Below, piece by piece: positions 26,090 through 33,373 of a DNA stretch of 64,000 nt (the first letter of the stretch is position 1; every line of letters begins with the position of its first letter). Source of the stretch: Pelagibius sp048268885 (lineage in GTDB: Bacteria; Pseudomonadota; Alphaproteobacteria; Kiloniellales; Kiloniellaceae). A model generated the notes under the pieces. It made no database searches and had not been told where the DNA came from. It saw only the letters and a list, made by a program, of their open reading frames with translations. The stretch lies in the NCBI GenBank assembly GCA_048268885.1, contig JBLWUP010000001.1:248001-312000 (forward strand), in the 5' to 3' direction. A program made the translations under genes and the position numbers.

Positions 26090-26869
26090 GTGAGCGACCT
26101 TTCCGCCGCGGACCTGCTGCAAGCCGCCCGTGACATTACCGCCGCCGCCGTGGCCAAGCCGCTGCACCACTACCGCGCCGGCTTCTCCGTCGAGCAGAAG
26201 GCCGACGAGAGCCCGGTCACCATCGCCGACCGCGAGACCGAGGCCGCCCTGCGTCAGGCCATCGCCGCGCGCTTTCCGGATCACGGCATCTTCGGCGAGG
26301 AGTTCGGCAGCGAGGGGCTGGAGCGCGAGTTCGTCTGGGTCATCGACCCGATCGACGGCACCAAGTCCTTCATCTCCGGCTCGCCCCTGTTCGGCATGCT
26401 GGTGGCGGTGCTGAAGCAGGGTCGCCCTGTCGCGGGGATCATCCGCATGCCCGCCCTGAACGAGTGTTACGGCGGCGCCCTGGAGAGTGGCAGCGACCGC
26501 GACGGCACGCCGCTCGCCTGCCGCAAGGGTGTGCCCCTGGAAAGGGCCTTCTTCTGCATCAACGAGGCCAACGGCCTCATGGCCGACCATCCGGAGGTCT
26601 TTAAGAGACTGATGCAGACCGGCGCCTTCCAGCGCCTGACCTACGACTGCTATCCCTACGCCCAGCTCGCCGGCGGCCAGATCGACGCGGTGGTCGACTA
26701 CAACCTGCAGCCCTACGACTACCTGCCCGTAGTCCCGGTGGTGGAAGCCGCCGGCGGCGTCATCACGGACTGGGAAGGTAAAGAACTGACGCTGAAGTCG
26801 GACGGCCGCGTGGTGGCGGCGGCCAGCCCGGAGATTCACGCGGCGCTGCTGAAGGTGCTGGCGGGTTAG
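26090..26869 (+). CDS. Inositol-monophosphatase-family phosphatase (HisN-like)
   Basis: 259 residues from a GTG start with AAGAGGAG about 6 bp upstream. The metal-binding residues are visible: EEFGSEG at 70-76 and DPIDGT at 86-91. The third motif reads QPYDYLPVVPVVEAAGG near residues 205-221, which resembles the HisN (histidinol-phosphatase) branch more than classical inositol monophosphatase. It would remove phosphate from a small phosphomonoester using Mg2+. It is in the DeoR transcription unit next to the kinase/dehydrogenase operon, so its substrate may be the kinase product or a related phosphate rather than histidinol phosphate. Its last 39 codons and the following 140 bp are duplicated at 31471-31728. 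Confidence 0.85.
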   Translation: MSDLSAADLLQAARDITAAAVAKPLHHYRAGFSVEQKADESPVTIADRETEAALRQAIAARFPDHGIFGEEFGSEGLEREFVWVIDPIDGTKSFISGSPLFGMLVAVLKQGRPVAGIIRMPALNECYGGALESGSDRDGTPLACRKGVPLERAFFCINEANGLMADHPEVFKRLMQTGAFQRLTYDCYPYAQLAGGQIDAVVDYNLQPYDYLPVVPVVEAAGGVITDWEGKELTLKSDGRVVAAASPEIHAALLKVLAG

Positions 26870-27008
26870 CTGGCCCTACCCGATCAAGCTTTGCTCCCAA
26901 GGCACGGACCGCTGCGCCAACCAGGGGCTGCCGCTCACAAAAGAGAATGGTCTGCTTTCGCACCCACTTCGGACCGACTAACCAGAGCACGCCTTGTCGC
27001 AGATGTGC
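26753..27008 (+). repeat. Diverged direct repeat, left copy (phosphatase 3' end plus flank)
   Basis: From the GGVITDWEGKEL codons through the stop at 26869 and on for about 140 noncoding bp, this stretch matches 31471-31728 in the same orientation. The noncoding part shares words such as CAAGCTTTGCT and CAGATGTGCC. Similarity ends abruptly at about 27008. Confidence 0.8.
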
Positions 27009-27099
27009 CCAAACTGAACTTCACCATGGCTCGCCACCGCCGTCACCTAATGCCGATGCGCAGTCTCGCCGGGGCCGTCAACTCAGGGAGCTATCCTGC

Positions 27100-28092
27100 C
27101 TATGCCAGATAGCCTTCCCGCTCGAACCATTTGACAGCATCGCTAACCGCCAGTTGAGCCTTACGCGGCCGATAGCCGAACTGCTGCTCGGCCTTGCGGT
27201 GGGAGAAATACATCGGTTTGGCGGCCATTCTGAGTCCATCCAAGGTGAGCAACGGTTCGCGCCCTCCCGTGGTTCGCGCCCAGGTTTCAGCTGCCAAGGC
27301 GAGCGGGAACAGCAGCCGTCGAGGCAGGCGCAAGCGCGGCGGGCGCCGGTGACGCAGCCTTGCCACGCTGGCCAGAATATCCGCCAAGCTAAGGTCTTCG
27401 CCCCCCAGAATGTAGCGCTGCCCCACCTCACCCTTCTCAAAGGCCAATAGGTGCCCGATGGCGACATCATCGACGTGGACGACATTTAGCCCGGTGTCCA
27501 CGAAGGCGGGCATACGCCCGCGCGCTGCCGCCACCACCAAGCGCCCGGTCGGCGTCGGCTTCACATCATGGGGGCCCATCGGCGTCGAAGGATTCACGAT
27601 GACGACCGGAAGGCCTTCATCCCGCTGCAGACGACGCACCTCCCCTTCTGCGAGAAACTTCGATCGCTTGTAGGGCCCGATCATGTCGCCCAGGGATACC
27701 GGCGTCTCCTCATCCGCCGGCACGTCGCCACCAGATTTGCCGAGCACCGCCACGGAGGAGGTGTAGACCACCCGCCTGACACCCCTGCGGAGCGCGGCTT
27801 CCATCAGATTGCGGGTGCCGACGACATTGACCCGCTCCATCACCTGAGTATCAGGCACCCAGATGCGATAGTCGGCAGCGACATGAAAGAGCCCATCGCA
27901 GCTCTGGAGCGCCGCGTCCAACGACGCCGTATCGGTCAGGTCGCCCTCCACCATGTCGACGCCCAGCCCCTCCAGATTGCGCCGGTCGCTGCCGCGGCGG
28001 ACCAGGCAACGCGGTCGTTCCCCCTCGGCTACGAGGGCGCGCACGACTGCCGACCCGACGAACCCTGTGCCTCCTGTAACGAGCACGGTCAC
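27100..28092 (-). CDS. hpnA: HpnA-type hopanoid-associated NAD-dependent sugar epimerase
   Basis: 330 residues from a GTG at 28092 that gives the family start MTVLVTGGTGFVGSAVV. The Rossmann NAD motif TGGTGFVG is at residues 6-13 and the short-chain catalytic YKRSK at about 146-150. The text DLTDTASLDAAL, CDGLFHVAADYRIWVP, NPSTPMGPHDVKPTPTGR and NVVHVDDVAIGHLLAFEKG matches the hopanoid-associated epimerase HpnA closely. No squalene-hopene cyclase or other hpn gene is adjacent, so the gene is isolated here in an accessory patch between two direct repeats. The ribosome site before the GTG is weak. Confidence 0.82.
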   Translation of the reverse strand: MTVLVTGGTGFVGSAVVRALVAEGERPRCLVRRGSDRRNLEGLGVDMVEGDLTDTASLDAALQSCDGLFHVAADYRIWVPDTQVMERVNVVGTRNLMEAALRRGVRRVVYTSSVAVLGKSGGDVPADEETPVSLGDMIGPYKRSKFLAEGEVRRLQRDEGLPVVIVNPSTPMGPHDVKPTPTGRLVVAAARGRMPAFVDTGLNVVHVDDVAIGHLLAFEKGEVGQRYILGGEDLSLADILASVARLRHRRPPRLRLPRRLLFPLALAAETWARTTGGREPLLTLDGLRMAAKPMYFSHRKAEQQFGYRPRKAQLAVSDAVKWFEREGYLA

Positions 28093-28264
28093 GGCAGACC
28101 GCAGAGGTTGGCGCTCACGGCTTGGCCTCCCAGGCGCGCGACTGGGCCACTGGGACCGCAGATGCGGTCGCCTTCTCGGCGCCAGTGCGCAGGTCCGACT
28201 CCATGTGCTGGCCCCTCGACACATGCACGGTTAGAGGAAAATATCGAACAGCAATCACGGTCGG

Positions 28265-28846
28265 CTATCTCGCCGGCACCCAAGCCTGCGCCTGATCAAG
28301 CTTGTAGGTCCAGGCGAGTCCAGCATTCCTCCAACCGTTGACCGTTCGCATGCCCGCTTTGTCTTTATCGCCTTCGAAGCCCTCGACGAGGCTCCAAACG
28401 CTCGTATAGCCAGCCTTGGCAAGAGCATCGGCGGCTTTAGCCGAACGGTCTCCCGATCGACAGATCACGAAGATCGGGTGGTTCTTTCCAAACCCTTCGC
28501 GTGTCGCCACGCTGCTTACGTCTGTCACGAAGGCAGAATTGGGCACCGCTTTGTACGTGCCCTTTTCTTCGTCGAACTCGTGCGTGACGACCAGGAACGG
28601 CACAATGGCATCGATCGGCGCAGGATGGCCGACGAAGCTGATCTCGATCGGATCACGCACGTCCAAAAACAGGATGCCTGGATCCGCTTCCAGTGCCGCC
28701 GCGGCATCAGCTGGGGACAGGTACAAGCCCAGGGTCGTTCGTTTTTCCTCGGGAACGTCGGCGGCTGCAACACTGGATCGAACTTCGCCGGCAGTCGCCG
28801 ATGCAGTCAGAACCACAAACGCCATCATAGCAAGAAATGATCGCAC
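28265..28846 (-). CDS. Exported rhodanese-domain protein
   Basis: 193 residues from a GTG at 28846 with GGAGG 8 bp upstream; the longer in-frame reading to 28897 lacks this. A signal peptide MRSFLAMMAFVVLTASATAG precedes a rhodanese fold: GILFLDVRDPIEISFVGHP and the active loop VICRSGDRSAKAADALAKAGY with catalytic cysteine in CRSGDRS. Family members transfer sulfane sulfur or serve as redox or structural partners; the periplasmic location suggests a partner for an oxidoreductase. It is isolated between the HpnA-type gene and a truncated binding-protein gene. Confidence 0.82.
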   Translation of the reverse strand: MRSFLAMMAFVVLTASATAGEVRSSVAAADVPEEKRTTLGLYLSPADAAAALEADPGILFLDVRDPIEISFVGHPAPIDAIVPFLVVTHEFDEEKGTYKAVPNSAFVTDVSSVATREGFGKNHPIFVICRSGDRSAKAADALAKAGYTSVWSLVEGFEGDKDKAGMRTVNGWRNAGLAWTYKLDQAQAWVPAR

Positions 28847-28934
28847 AGCCGTATCCTCCAATCTCTTGACTACATACCCCCTGCGGATCTTGGTCAACCC
28901 GCATCGGAGGGGGCAGCCCCGGAACTGCGTCCTG

Positions 28935-29430
28935 CTAGCCGAGCCGCCTTGAAGTGGCCTGTAGCACAGTGGGCCCGGGAAGCTTTTGCGAGGTCACCTT
29001 TTGCCACTGCTCCTCGAGCAGTTCCCTCGCTGCCTTCTCCAGGAATTCCGGTGCTGCCCACTTGCGCACGTCGAAATCGTTCTTGATGTAACCGTGGCTA
29101 AGCATGAAATCCTTGCCGATCTCAACAGAGGCTGAATTCTGAGGTGAAAGGTTGGGCACCATGTCGATGTGCTGGATGCCTCTGTATGTATCCTCGACAT
29201 CCAGGTAGAAGGTCTGCTTGTCGAGAATGGCTGCTGCGGCATGCTTGTGTTCGTTGGACCAGCGCCCCACCTTGATCATGCCTTTCATGAACGTGACGAC
29301 GAGTTCCGGATGCTCCTCGGCCATAGCGTCAGTGCAGGTGATCACTGCGGGAATATTGGCAACCTGCAGGGTCCAATCCGGATGCCTGGACAGATCCTCG
29401 ATCGCTTTGATCTTTCCCTTCGCTGTGCAC
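28935..29430 (-). pseudogene. Truncated NitT/TauT-type ABC substrate-binding protein (C-terminal part only)
   Basis: A coherent protein frame runs from about 29430 to the stop at 28935: AKGKIKAIEDLSRHPDWT, then TCTDAMAEEHPELVVTF, KAGMIKVGRW-like and the C-terminal DFDVRKWAAPEFLEKAARELL. This is the C-terminal half of a NrtA/SsuA/TauA-like periplasmic binding protein, which normally has about 330 residues. The N-terminal half and signal peptide are missing. Upstream of about 29430 the same DNA encodes an AraC fragment on the other strand, so the gene was cut by a rearrangement. A GTG at 29345 could start a short product, but a functional transporter is unlikely. Confidence 0.7.
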
Positions 29431-29739
29431 GTCCGGACGCTTCACCGTCGCCTGATTGAACATGGGACAAGCTACCGGAGGCTGCTTGATGAAGTTCGCT
29501 TCGAGGTCGCTCGACAATTGCTCCGGCAACCGGCAAGGGATTTGGCTGAAATCGCCGCGCTGCTCGACTACTCCGATGCGCGATCGTTCGATCGAGCCTT
29601 CCGACGCTGGAGTGGAACGACGCCGGCGCGTTGGCAGAAGGACCAGGCGACGACAGGGCGCAGATCGCCAAAGGGAGGCCGCACGCAGACATCGCCGGCG
29701 CCACCGAGATCCAAAGCGGTTCGACGCTCTACGCGGTAG
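29430..29739 (+). pseudogene. Truncated AraC-family regulator (C-terminal HTH only)
   Basis: On the plus strand the text VRTLHRRLIEHGTSYRRLLDEVRFEVARQLL, then LAEIAALLDYSDARSFDRAFRRWSGTTPARW, is the two-helix AraC DNA-binding domain (about 75 residues plus tail). The N-terminal sensing domain is absent. The fragment begins at the point where the minus-strand binding-protein remnant begins, about 29427-29435. No credible start codon with ribosome site precedes it. Confidence 0.7.
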
Positions 29740-30178
29740 CGGGAGCGACATGATACCCTTGCCGAATACCCTTGCCGGCGGCCCCCCTCGCCACGAGAGC
29801 GGACCTCTCTGCAGAGCCCGTAACCTCGCCCGCTGCTGGACAGAGCCGTGAACAACCCTCCAGGAACGGCAGCCGCCACACCAGGCGGGCATTCAGCATA
29901 CGTGGCCCTTGTCATGTGCCTGGCCTTCGTCGGATAGTGAATACTTGTCGCTGATTTTCGTCGGCCCCTTCGTGATCGTGGAGTTGTCGCGTATGGTCTT
30001 CGGCGTCGCGCCTTATATTTTCTTCGTCTGGCTCAGAAGGTGGCCGGTAGGGCGCAGAGTGCTGGCGGCGGCCTGTGAGATTCTGCTGCATTGGGTCACG
30101 GCCGGGACGCCCGAACTGCAGCCTCCACCGGGAGCCAAGAAACTGTACGCCCGGCCATTGATCAGGGGAGTTCGTCAC
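29740..30178. other. Gap between AraC remnant and patatin gene
   Basis: No convincing gene is seen in these 439 bp. The patatin frame is open upstream from 29909 and would encode two hydrophobic segments (LIFVGPFVIVELSRMVFG and PYIFFVWLRRW), but it lacks a ribosome site and would bury the lipoprotein signal. GC content looks lower than in flanking operons. Confidence 0.4.
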
Positions 30179-31465
30179 ATGACCAGCCGCAGTCTTCCCG
30201 AAGTTGAATCCTATCGTTTCCGAACCTGGAGTCTGCCGGCGTCGGCGTTGCTGATGCTGCTGGCCCTGGCCGCCTGTGCCGGCCCGGTGCGCATGAACGC
30301 GGTACCGGATGCGCAGACCACCGAGGCAATCGTTCCGGGGATTCCCGAGGCGCGCTTCTGGGTCGACGTGGATTCGGAATCCTTCCGGCAGGTAGCGCTA
30401 CAAAGCTTCCAAAGAGAACAGGCACATCTGGCCAGCACCGGCCATAGTGGGCCTCTCCCCACAGCGAGCTTTCTTTCGGTTTCCGGCGGTGGTGACAACG
30501 GTGCCTTCAGCGCCGGCCTGCTCAAGGGCTGGACCGACCACGGTGACAGGCCGAAGTTCAAGGCCGTTACCGGTGTGAGCACGGGTGCGCTGGTCGCGCC
30601 CTTGGCATTCCTGGGCCCCGACTACGACAACACCCTGGCCGAAGCCTACACGGAGATTACTTCGGACGACATCTTTCTTGCGCGTGGCTTTCTTACCGCG
30701 CTGTTCAGCGATGCTCTGGCAGACACCTTTCCGATGGCCAAGCTGATCGAGCGTTACGTTACGCAAGATATGCTGAACGCCATCGCCGCTGAATACGCCA
30801 AAGGGCGCCTGCTGTTCGTCGGCACCACCAACCTTGATGCGCGCCGGCCGGTGGTCTGGAACATGACGGCGATCGCCGCCAGCCGTTCGCCCAATGCGCT
30901 TCCGCTGTTCCGCGAGATCCTGCGCGCCTCGGCTGCAATTCCTGGCGCTTTTCCACCGATCATGGTCGATGTCGAGGTCGACGGTGTGCGCTACCAGGAG
31001 ATGCATGTGGACGGCGGCGCCTTATCCCAGGTCTTCCTCTACCCGCCGTCGCTCCAATTGGGCAGGGAATCGGCGCGCGCCCATGCCGAGCGCGAACGTC
31101 AGGTCTATGTCATTCGCAACGCCCGGATCGACCCGGAGTGGGCGGACGTCGAGCGACGCACGCTCAGCATCGCGGGACGTGCCATCTCGACACTCATCCA
31201 CTCCCAGGGCGTGGGCGATTTGTACCGCATCTACTTGACCACCCAACGCGACGGTGTTGGCTATAACCTCGCCTATATCGGCGCGGATTTCGATGCCAAG
31301 CATGATGAGGATTTCGGCCAGGAGTTCATGCGCGCGCTCTATGACTACGGCTACAACCTCGGCCGGGATGGCTTTCCCTGGCGTAAATCTCCGCCGGGAT
31401 TCGAGGGCCTGGATGTCGATGTGGAGCGACAAAAGGCCGCCTCCACCGGCGCCCCTTCCTCGTAA
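30179..31465 (+). CDS. Patatin-like phospholipase lipoprotein
   Basis: 428 residues from the ATG at 30179 with GGGGAG about 8 bp upstream. A lipoprotein signal with lipobox LAAC (Cys33) is followed by a linker. The patatin domain shows the oxyanion loop SVSGGGDNGAFSAG near residues 100-113, the nucleophile GVSTG with Ser134 and the catalytic aspartate in HVDGGALS near residue 279. The product is probably a membrane-anchored acyl hydrolase acting on phospholipids in the periplasm or outer membrane. It ends 5 bp before a copy of the phosphatase 3' end, so its 3' boundary coincides with a repeat junction. Confidence 0.85.
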   Translation: MTSRSLPEVESYRFRTWSLPASALLMLLALAACAGPVRMNAVPDAQTTEAIVPGIPEARFWVDVDSESFRQVALQSFQREQAHLASTGHSGPLPTASFLSVSGGGDNGAFSAGLLKGWTDHGDRPKFKAVTGVSTGALVAPLAFLGPDYDNTLAEAYTEITSDDIFLARGFLTALFSDALADTFPMAKLIERYVTQDMLNAIAAEYAKGRLLFVGTTNLDARRPVVWNMTAIAASRSPNALPLFREILRASAAIPGAFPPIMVDVEVDGVRYQEMHVDGGALSQVFLYPPSLQLGRESARAHAERERQVYVIRNARIDPEWADVERRTLSIAGRAISTLIHSQGVGDLYRIYLTTQRDGVGYNLAYIGADFDAKHDEDFGQEFMRALYDYGYNLGRDGFPWRKSPPGFEGLDVDVERQKAASTGAPSS

Positions 31466-31470
31466 CGCCC

Positions 31471-31587
31471 GGCGGCGTCATCACCGACTGGGAAGGAAAA
31501 GAACTGACCATGAAGTCGGACGGCCGCGTGGTGGCGGCGGCCAGCGCGGATATTCACGCGGCTCTGCTGAAGGTGGTGGCCGACTAG
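31471..31587 (+). pseudogene. Remnant of an inositol-monophosphatase-family gene (last 39 codons)
   Basis: Frame reads GGVITDWEGKEL-T-MKSDGRVV-AAASADIHAALLK and stops at 31585-31587. It matches the end of the phosphatase at 26090-26869 with 5 differences in 38 residues. The rest of the gene is absent: patatin coding ends at 31465. No start is available, so it is a remnant. Confidence 0.85.
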
Positions 31588-31728
31588 CCGCTCCTGTCTG
31601 ACCAAGCTTTGCTTCCAAGGCACAGATAGCTGCGCCCGCCAGGAGCTTGCCACTTACAAGAGAAAATGGTCCGCTTTTGCGCTCACTCCGGACCCATTGA
31701 GCAGAATGCGCCTTGCCGCAGATGTGCC
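31471..31728 (+). repeat. Diverged direct repeat, right copy (phosphatase 3' end plus flank)
   Basis: The copy of 26753-27008, in the same orientation and almost the same length (258 versus 256 bp), with scattered substitutions throughout and a few small indels in the noncoding part. The 4.6 kb between the two copies holds the HpnA-type epimerase, rhodanese, two truncated genes and patatin. Confidence 0.8.
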
Positions 31729-31772
31729 GCATGCGGAAATCACGAACCGCAGACGGAGCACGCCAAAACGCT

Positions 31773-32303
31773 TCAGGAAAAGGACATGTAGTACAGGATC
31801 ATGCAGGTTTGGCTCGAATCGTCGACGAGGGGAAGAGCCAGCGTCGAATAGTGCCTGAACTTCAAGGACGTCCACATAACGGGGGCCGTCGGCACGAGAT
31901 ACGGCCGACGGTTCTCGGCAGCCCAGCGCGCTCGCCTGATGACTGCTTCGGCGCCCTCGAGTTCATCGAGATAGACGCCGGTTGTATCCCGGCCCGTTTC
32001 CTCAACGATCCGGGTCCCTACGATGCGCACTCGGAAGCGCCAGGGGTCACGTTCGACGTCGAAAATCGTGATGCCGCCGAGAGCGCGCGGGACTTTGATC
32101 GGATCGAAGTCTTCACGCCGCGGCGGCACATCGTCCTTAACCGCTGCGGACCACCAAAGCCACAACTGCCGCGCACAATCGTCGGGAAGATCGGACTCAC
32201 TTATACGGGTGAGCATTCCGAGCGACTCATCCGGGTCAGGCGAAGTGCCCGTCCGCGATGCGTCGTGATTTCCGGAATGAGGTGAACCCATGGGCGAAAT
32301 CAT
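31773..32303 (-). CDS. PAS-domain protein (PAS_5/DUF1488-like alphaproteobacterial type)
   Basis: 176 residues from the ATG at 32303, with ATG at 32291 as alternative. The central part, PRREDFDPIKVPRALGGITIF-DVER then FRVRIVGTRIVEETGRDTTGVYLDEL, is typical of the short PAS proteins that are numerous in Rhodospirillales. It carries no output domain, so it may be a stand-alone sensor or adaptor. It sits between the direct-repeat copy and the second kinase gene, all but the repeat on the minus strand. The 86-bp gap to the kinase stop makes cotranscription possible. Confidence 0.75.
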   Translation of the reverse strand: MISPMGSPHSGNHDASRTGTSPDPDESLGMLTRISESDLPDDCARQLWLWWSAAVKDDVPPRREDFDPIKVPRALGGITIFDVERDPWRFRVRIVGTRIVEETGRDTTGVYLDELEGAEAVIRRARWAAENRRPYLVPTAPVMWTSLKFRHYSTLALPLVDDSSQTCMILYYMSFS

Positions 32304-32389
32304 GCGCGTCCGGTGTCCCTTGGTCAAGCTCACCCAGGGGTGTGATCGCAGCGACTGCAAAGGCCGGACGGCCGTGGAAGAACTCGCGG

Positions 32390-33349
32390 CTATCCTTCTT
32401 TCACTGCCTTCACATGCCCGGCGAAGGCCGGGTCCTGCATCAGCTTCTGGCAGCGCTCGAATCGTTCGATGGAATAGGCCCAGAAGTCTTCGGCGGGATT
32501 GCCGTTGGCGTGCTGGATGAGGCCCCAGAGGGTCCACAGCAGATCGCACATGGCCTTGTAGATCACCATGCGGCCCATCAGCGCCGACGAGGGCGCGCCG
32601 CCGCAGTAGGCTTCCATCATCTCGGCATCCTGGGCGGCGTCGAAGCCGGCCTCGACGGAGAGGTCGCCGAGGTCCCAGATGGGATCGTTCATCCCGGAAT
32701 ACTCCCAGTCGACGATCCACATCTTCTCGCCGTCGTCGAGGAAGTTCTCGCAGAGCGGATCGCAGTGGCAGGGCGCCAGCGGCAGGGGGTTGGCGTCCAG
32801 CGCCGCGCGCACCGGCTGCGCCGCCTCGACCACCTGATGGTAGCCCTCGGGCAACTCGGCCTTTGCCTTGTCGAGTATGCCGAGGTAGTCGTCGATCATG
32901 GCGAAGAGTTCGAAGCGGAAGCGGAATTCCTGGCCGCACTCGTGCATCTGCTTCAGCGCCTTGGCGGCGCGCGCCGGTGAGCCCTCGCGCGCGCGAAACT
33001 GCGCCGGCGACATGGTGACGATGCCGTCGATGAAGCGGCTTATCATGACACCGGTCTTGTCGTCGCCGTAGATGACTTCAGCGGAGACCCCGGCCTCCGC
33101 CGCGACGCGGGCGTTGTGCAGCTCCACGGCGCGGTCGATGTAGTCCTCGGTGCCCTTGCCGGGAATGCGCAGGATGAAGCGCCGCTCGCCACCGAAGTCG
33201 AGCTTGTAGACCAGGTTGGTCATCCCGCCCTGGCGTTCCATCGTGAAATCGTCGGCCTGCGTTGCCTCGAAGCCGGGCACTTTCCGCAGTGTCTCCAGCA
33301 CCGCCTGCTTGTCGCCGGTTTCTCCCGCGACGACACCCCCGTCCGTCAT
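32390..33349 (-). CDS. Choline-kinase-like phosphotransferase (APH fold), paralogue 2
   Basis: 319 residues. The nucleotide loop is ERQGGMTNLVYKLDFG (about residues 43-58); the catalytic segment is HCDPLCENFLDDG and the metal site IVDWEYSGMNDPIWDLGDL. The overall text matches choline/ethanolamine kinases, and it is about 28 residues longer at the N terminus than paralogue 1. It lies 24 bp after the second flavin/GcvT dehydrogenase gene, so both are probably one operon under the operator at 35839-35875. The repeated pairing of kinase with dehydrogenase is evidence that the two enzymes act in one pathway. Confidence 0.82.
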   Translation of the reverse strand: MTDGGVVAGETGDKQAVLETLRKVPGFEATQADDFTMERQGGMTNLVYKLDFGGERRFILRIPGKGTEDYIDRAVELHNARVAAEAGVSAEVIYGDDKTGVMISRFIDGIVTMSPAQFRAREGSPARAAKALKQMHECGQEFRFRFELFAMIDDYLGILDKAKAELPEGYHQVVEAAQPVRAALDANPLPLAPCHCDPLCENFLDDGEKMWIVDWEYSGMNDPIWDLGDLSVEAGFDAAQDAEMMEAYCGGAPSSALMGRMVIYKAMCDLLWTLWGLIQHANGNPAEDFWAYSIERFERCQKLMQDPAFAGHVKAVKEG

Positions 33350-33373
33350 ACCTGCCCCTTTCCGGTTCTCACT

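Noticed and set aside
31773..32939. A 388-codon frame extending the PAS protein N terminus
   Set aside because: The upstream part is antisense-frame reading of the kinase gene; the PAS protein starts at 32303 or 32291.
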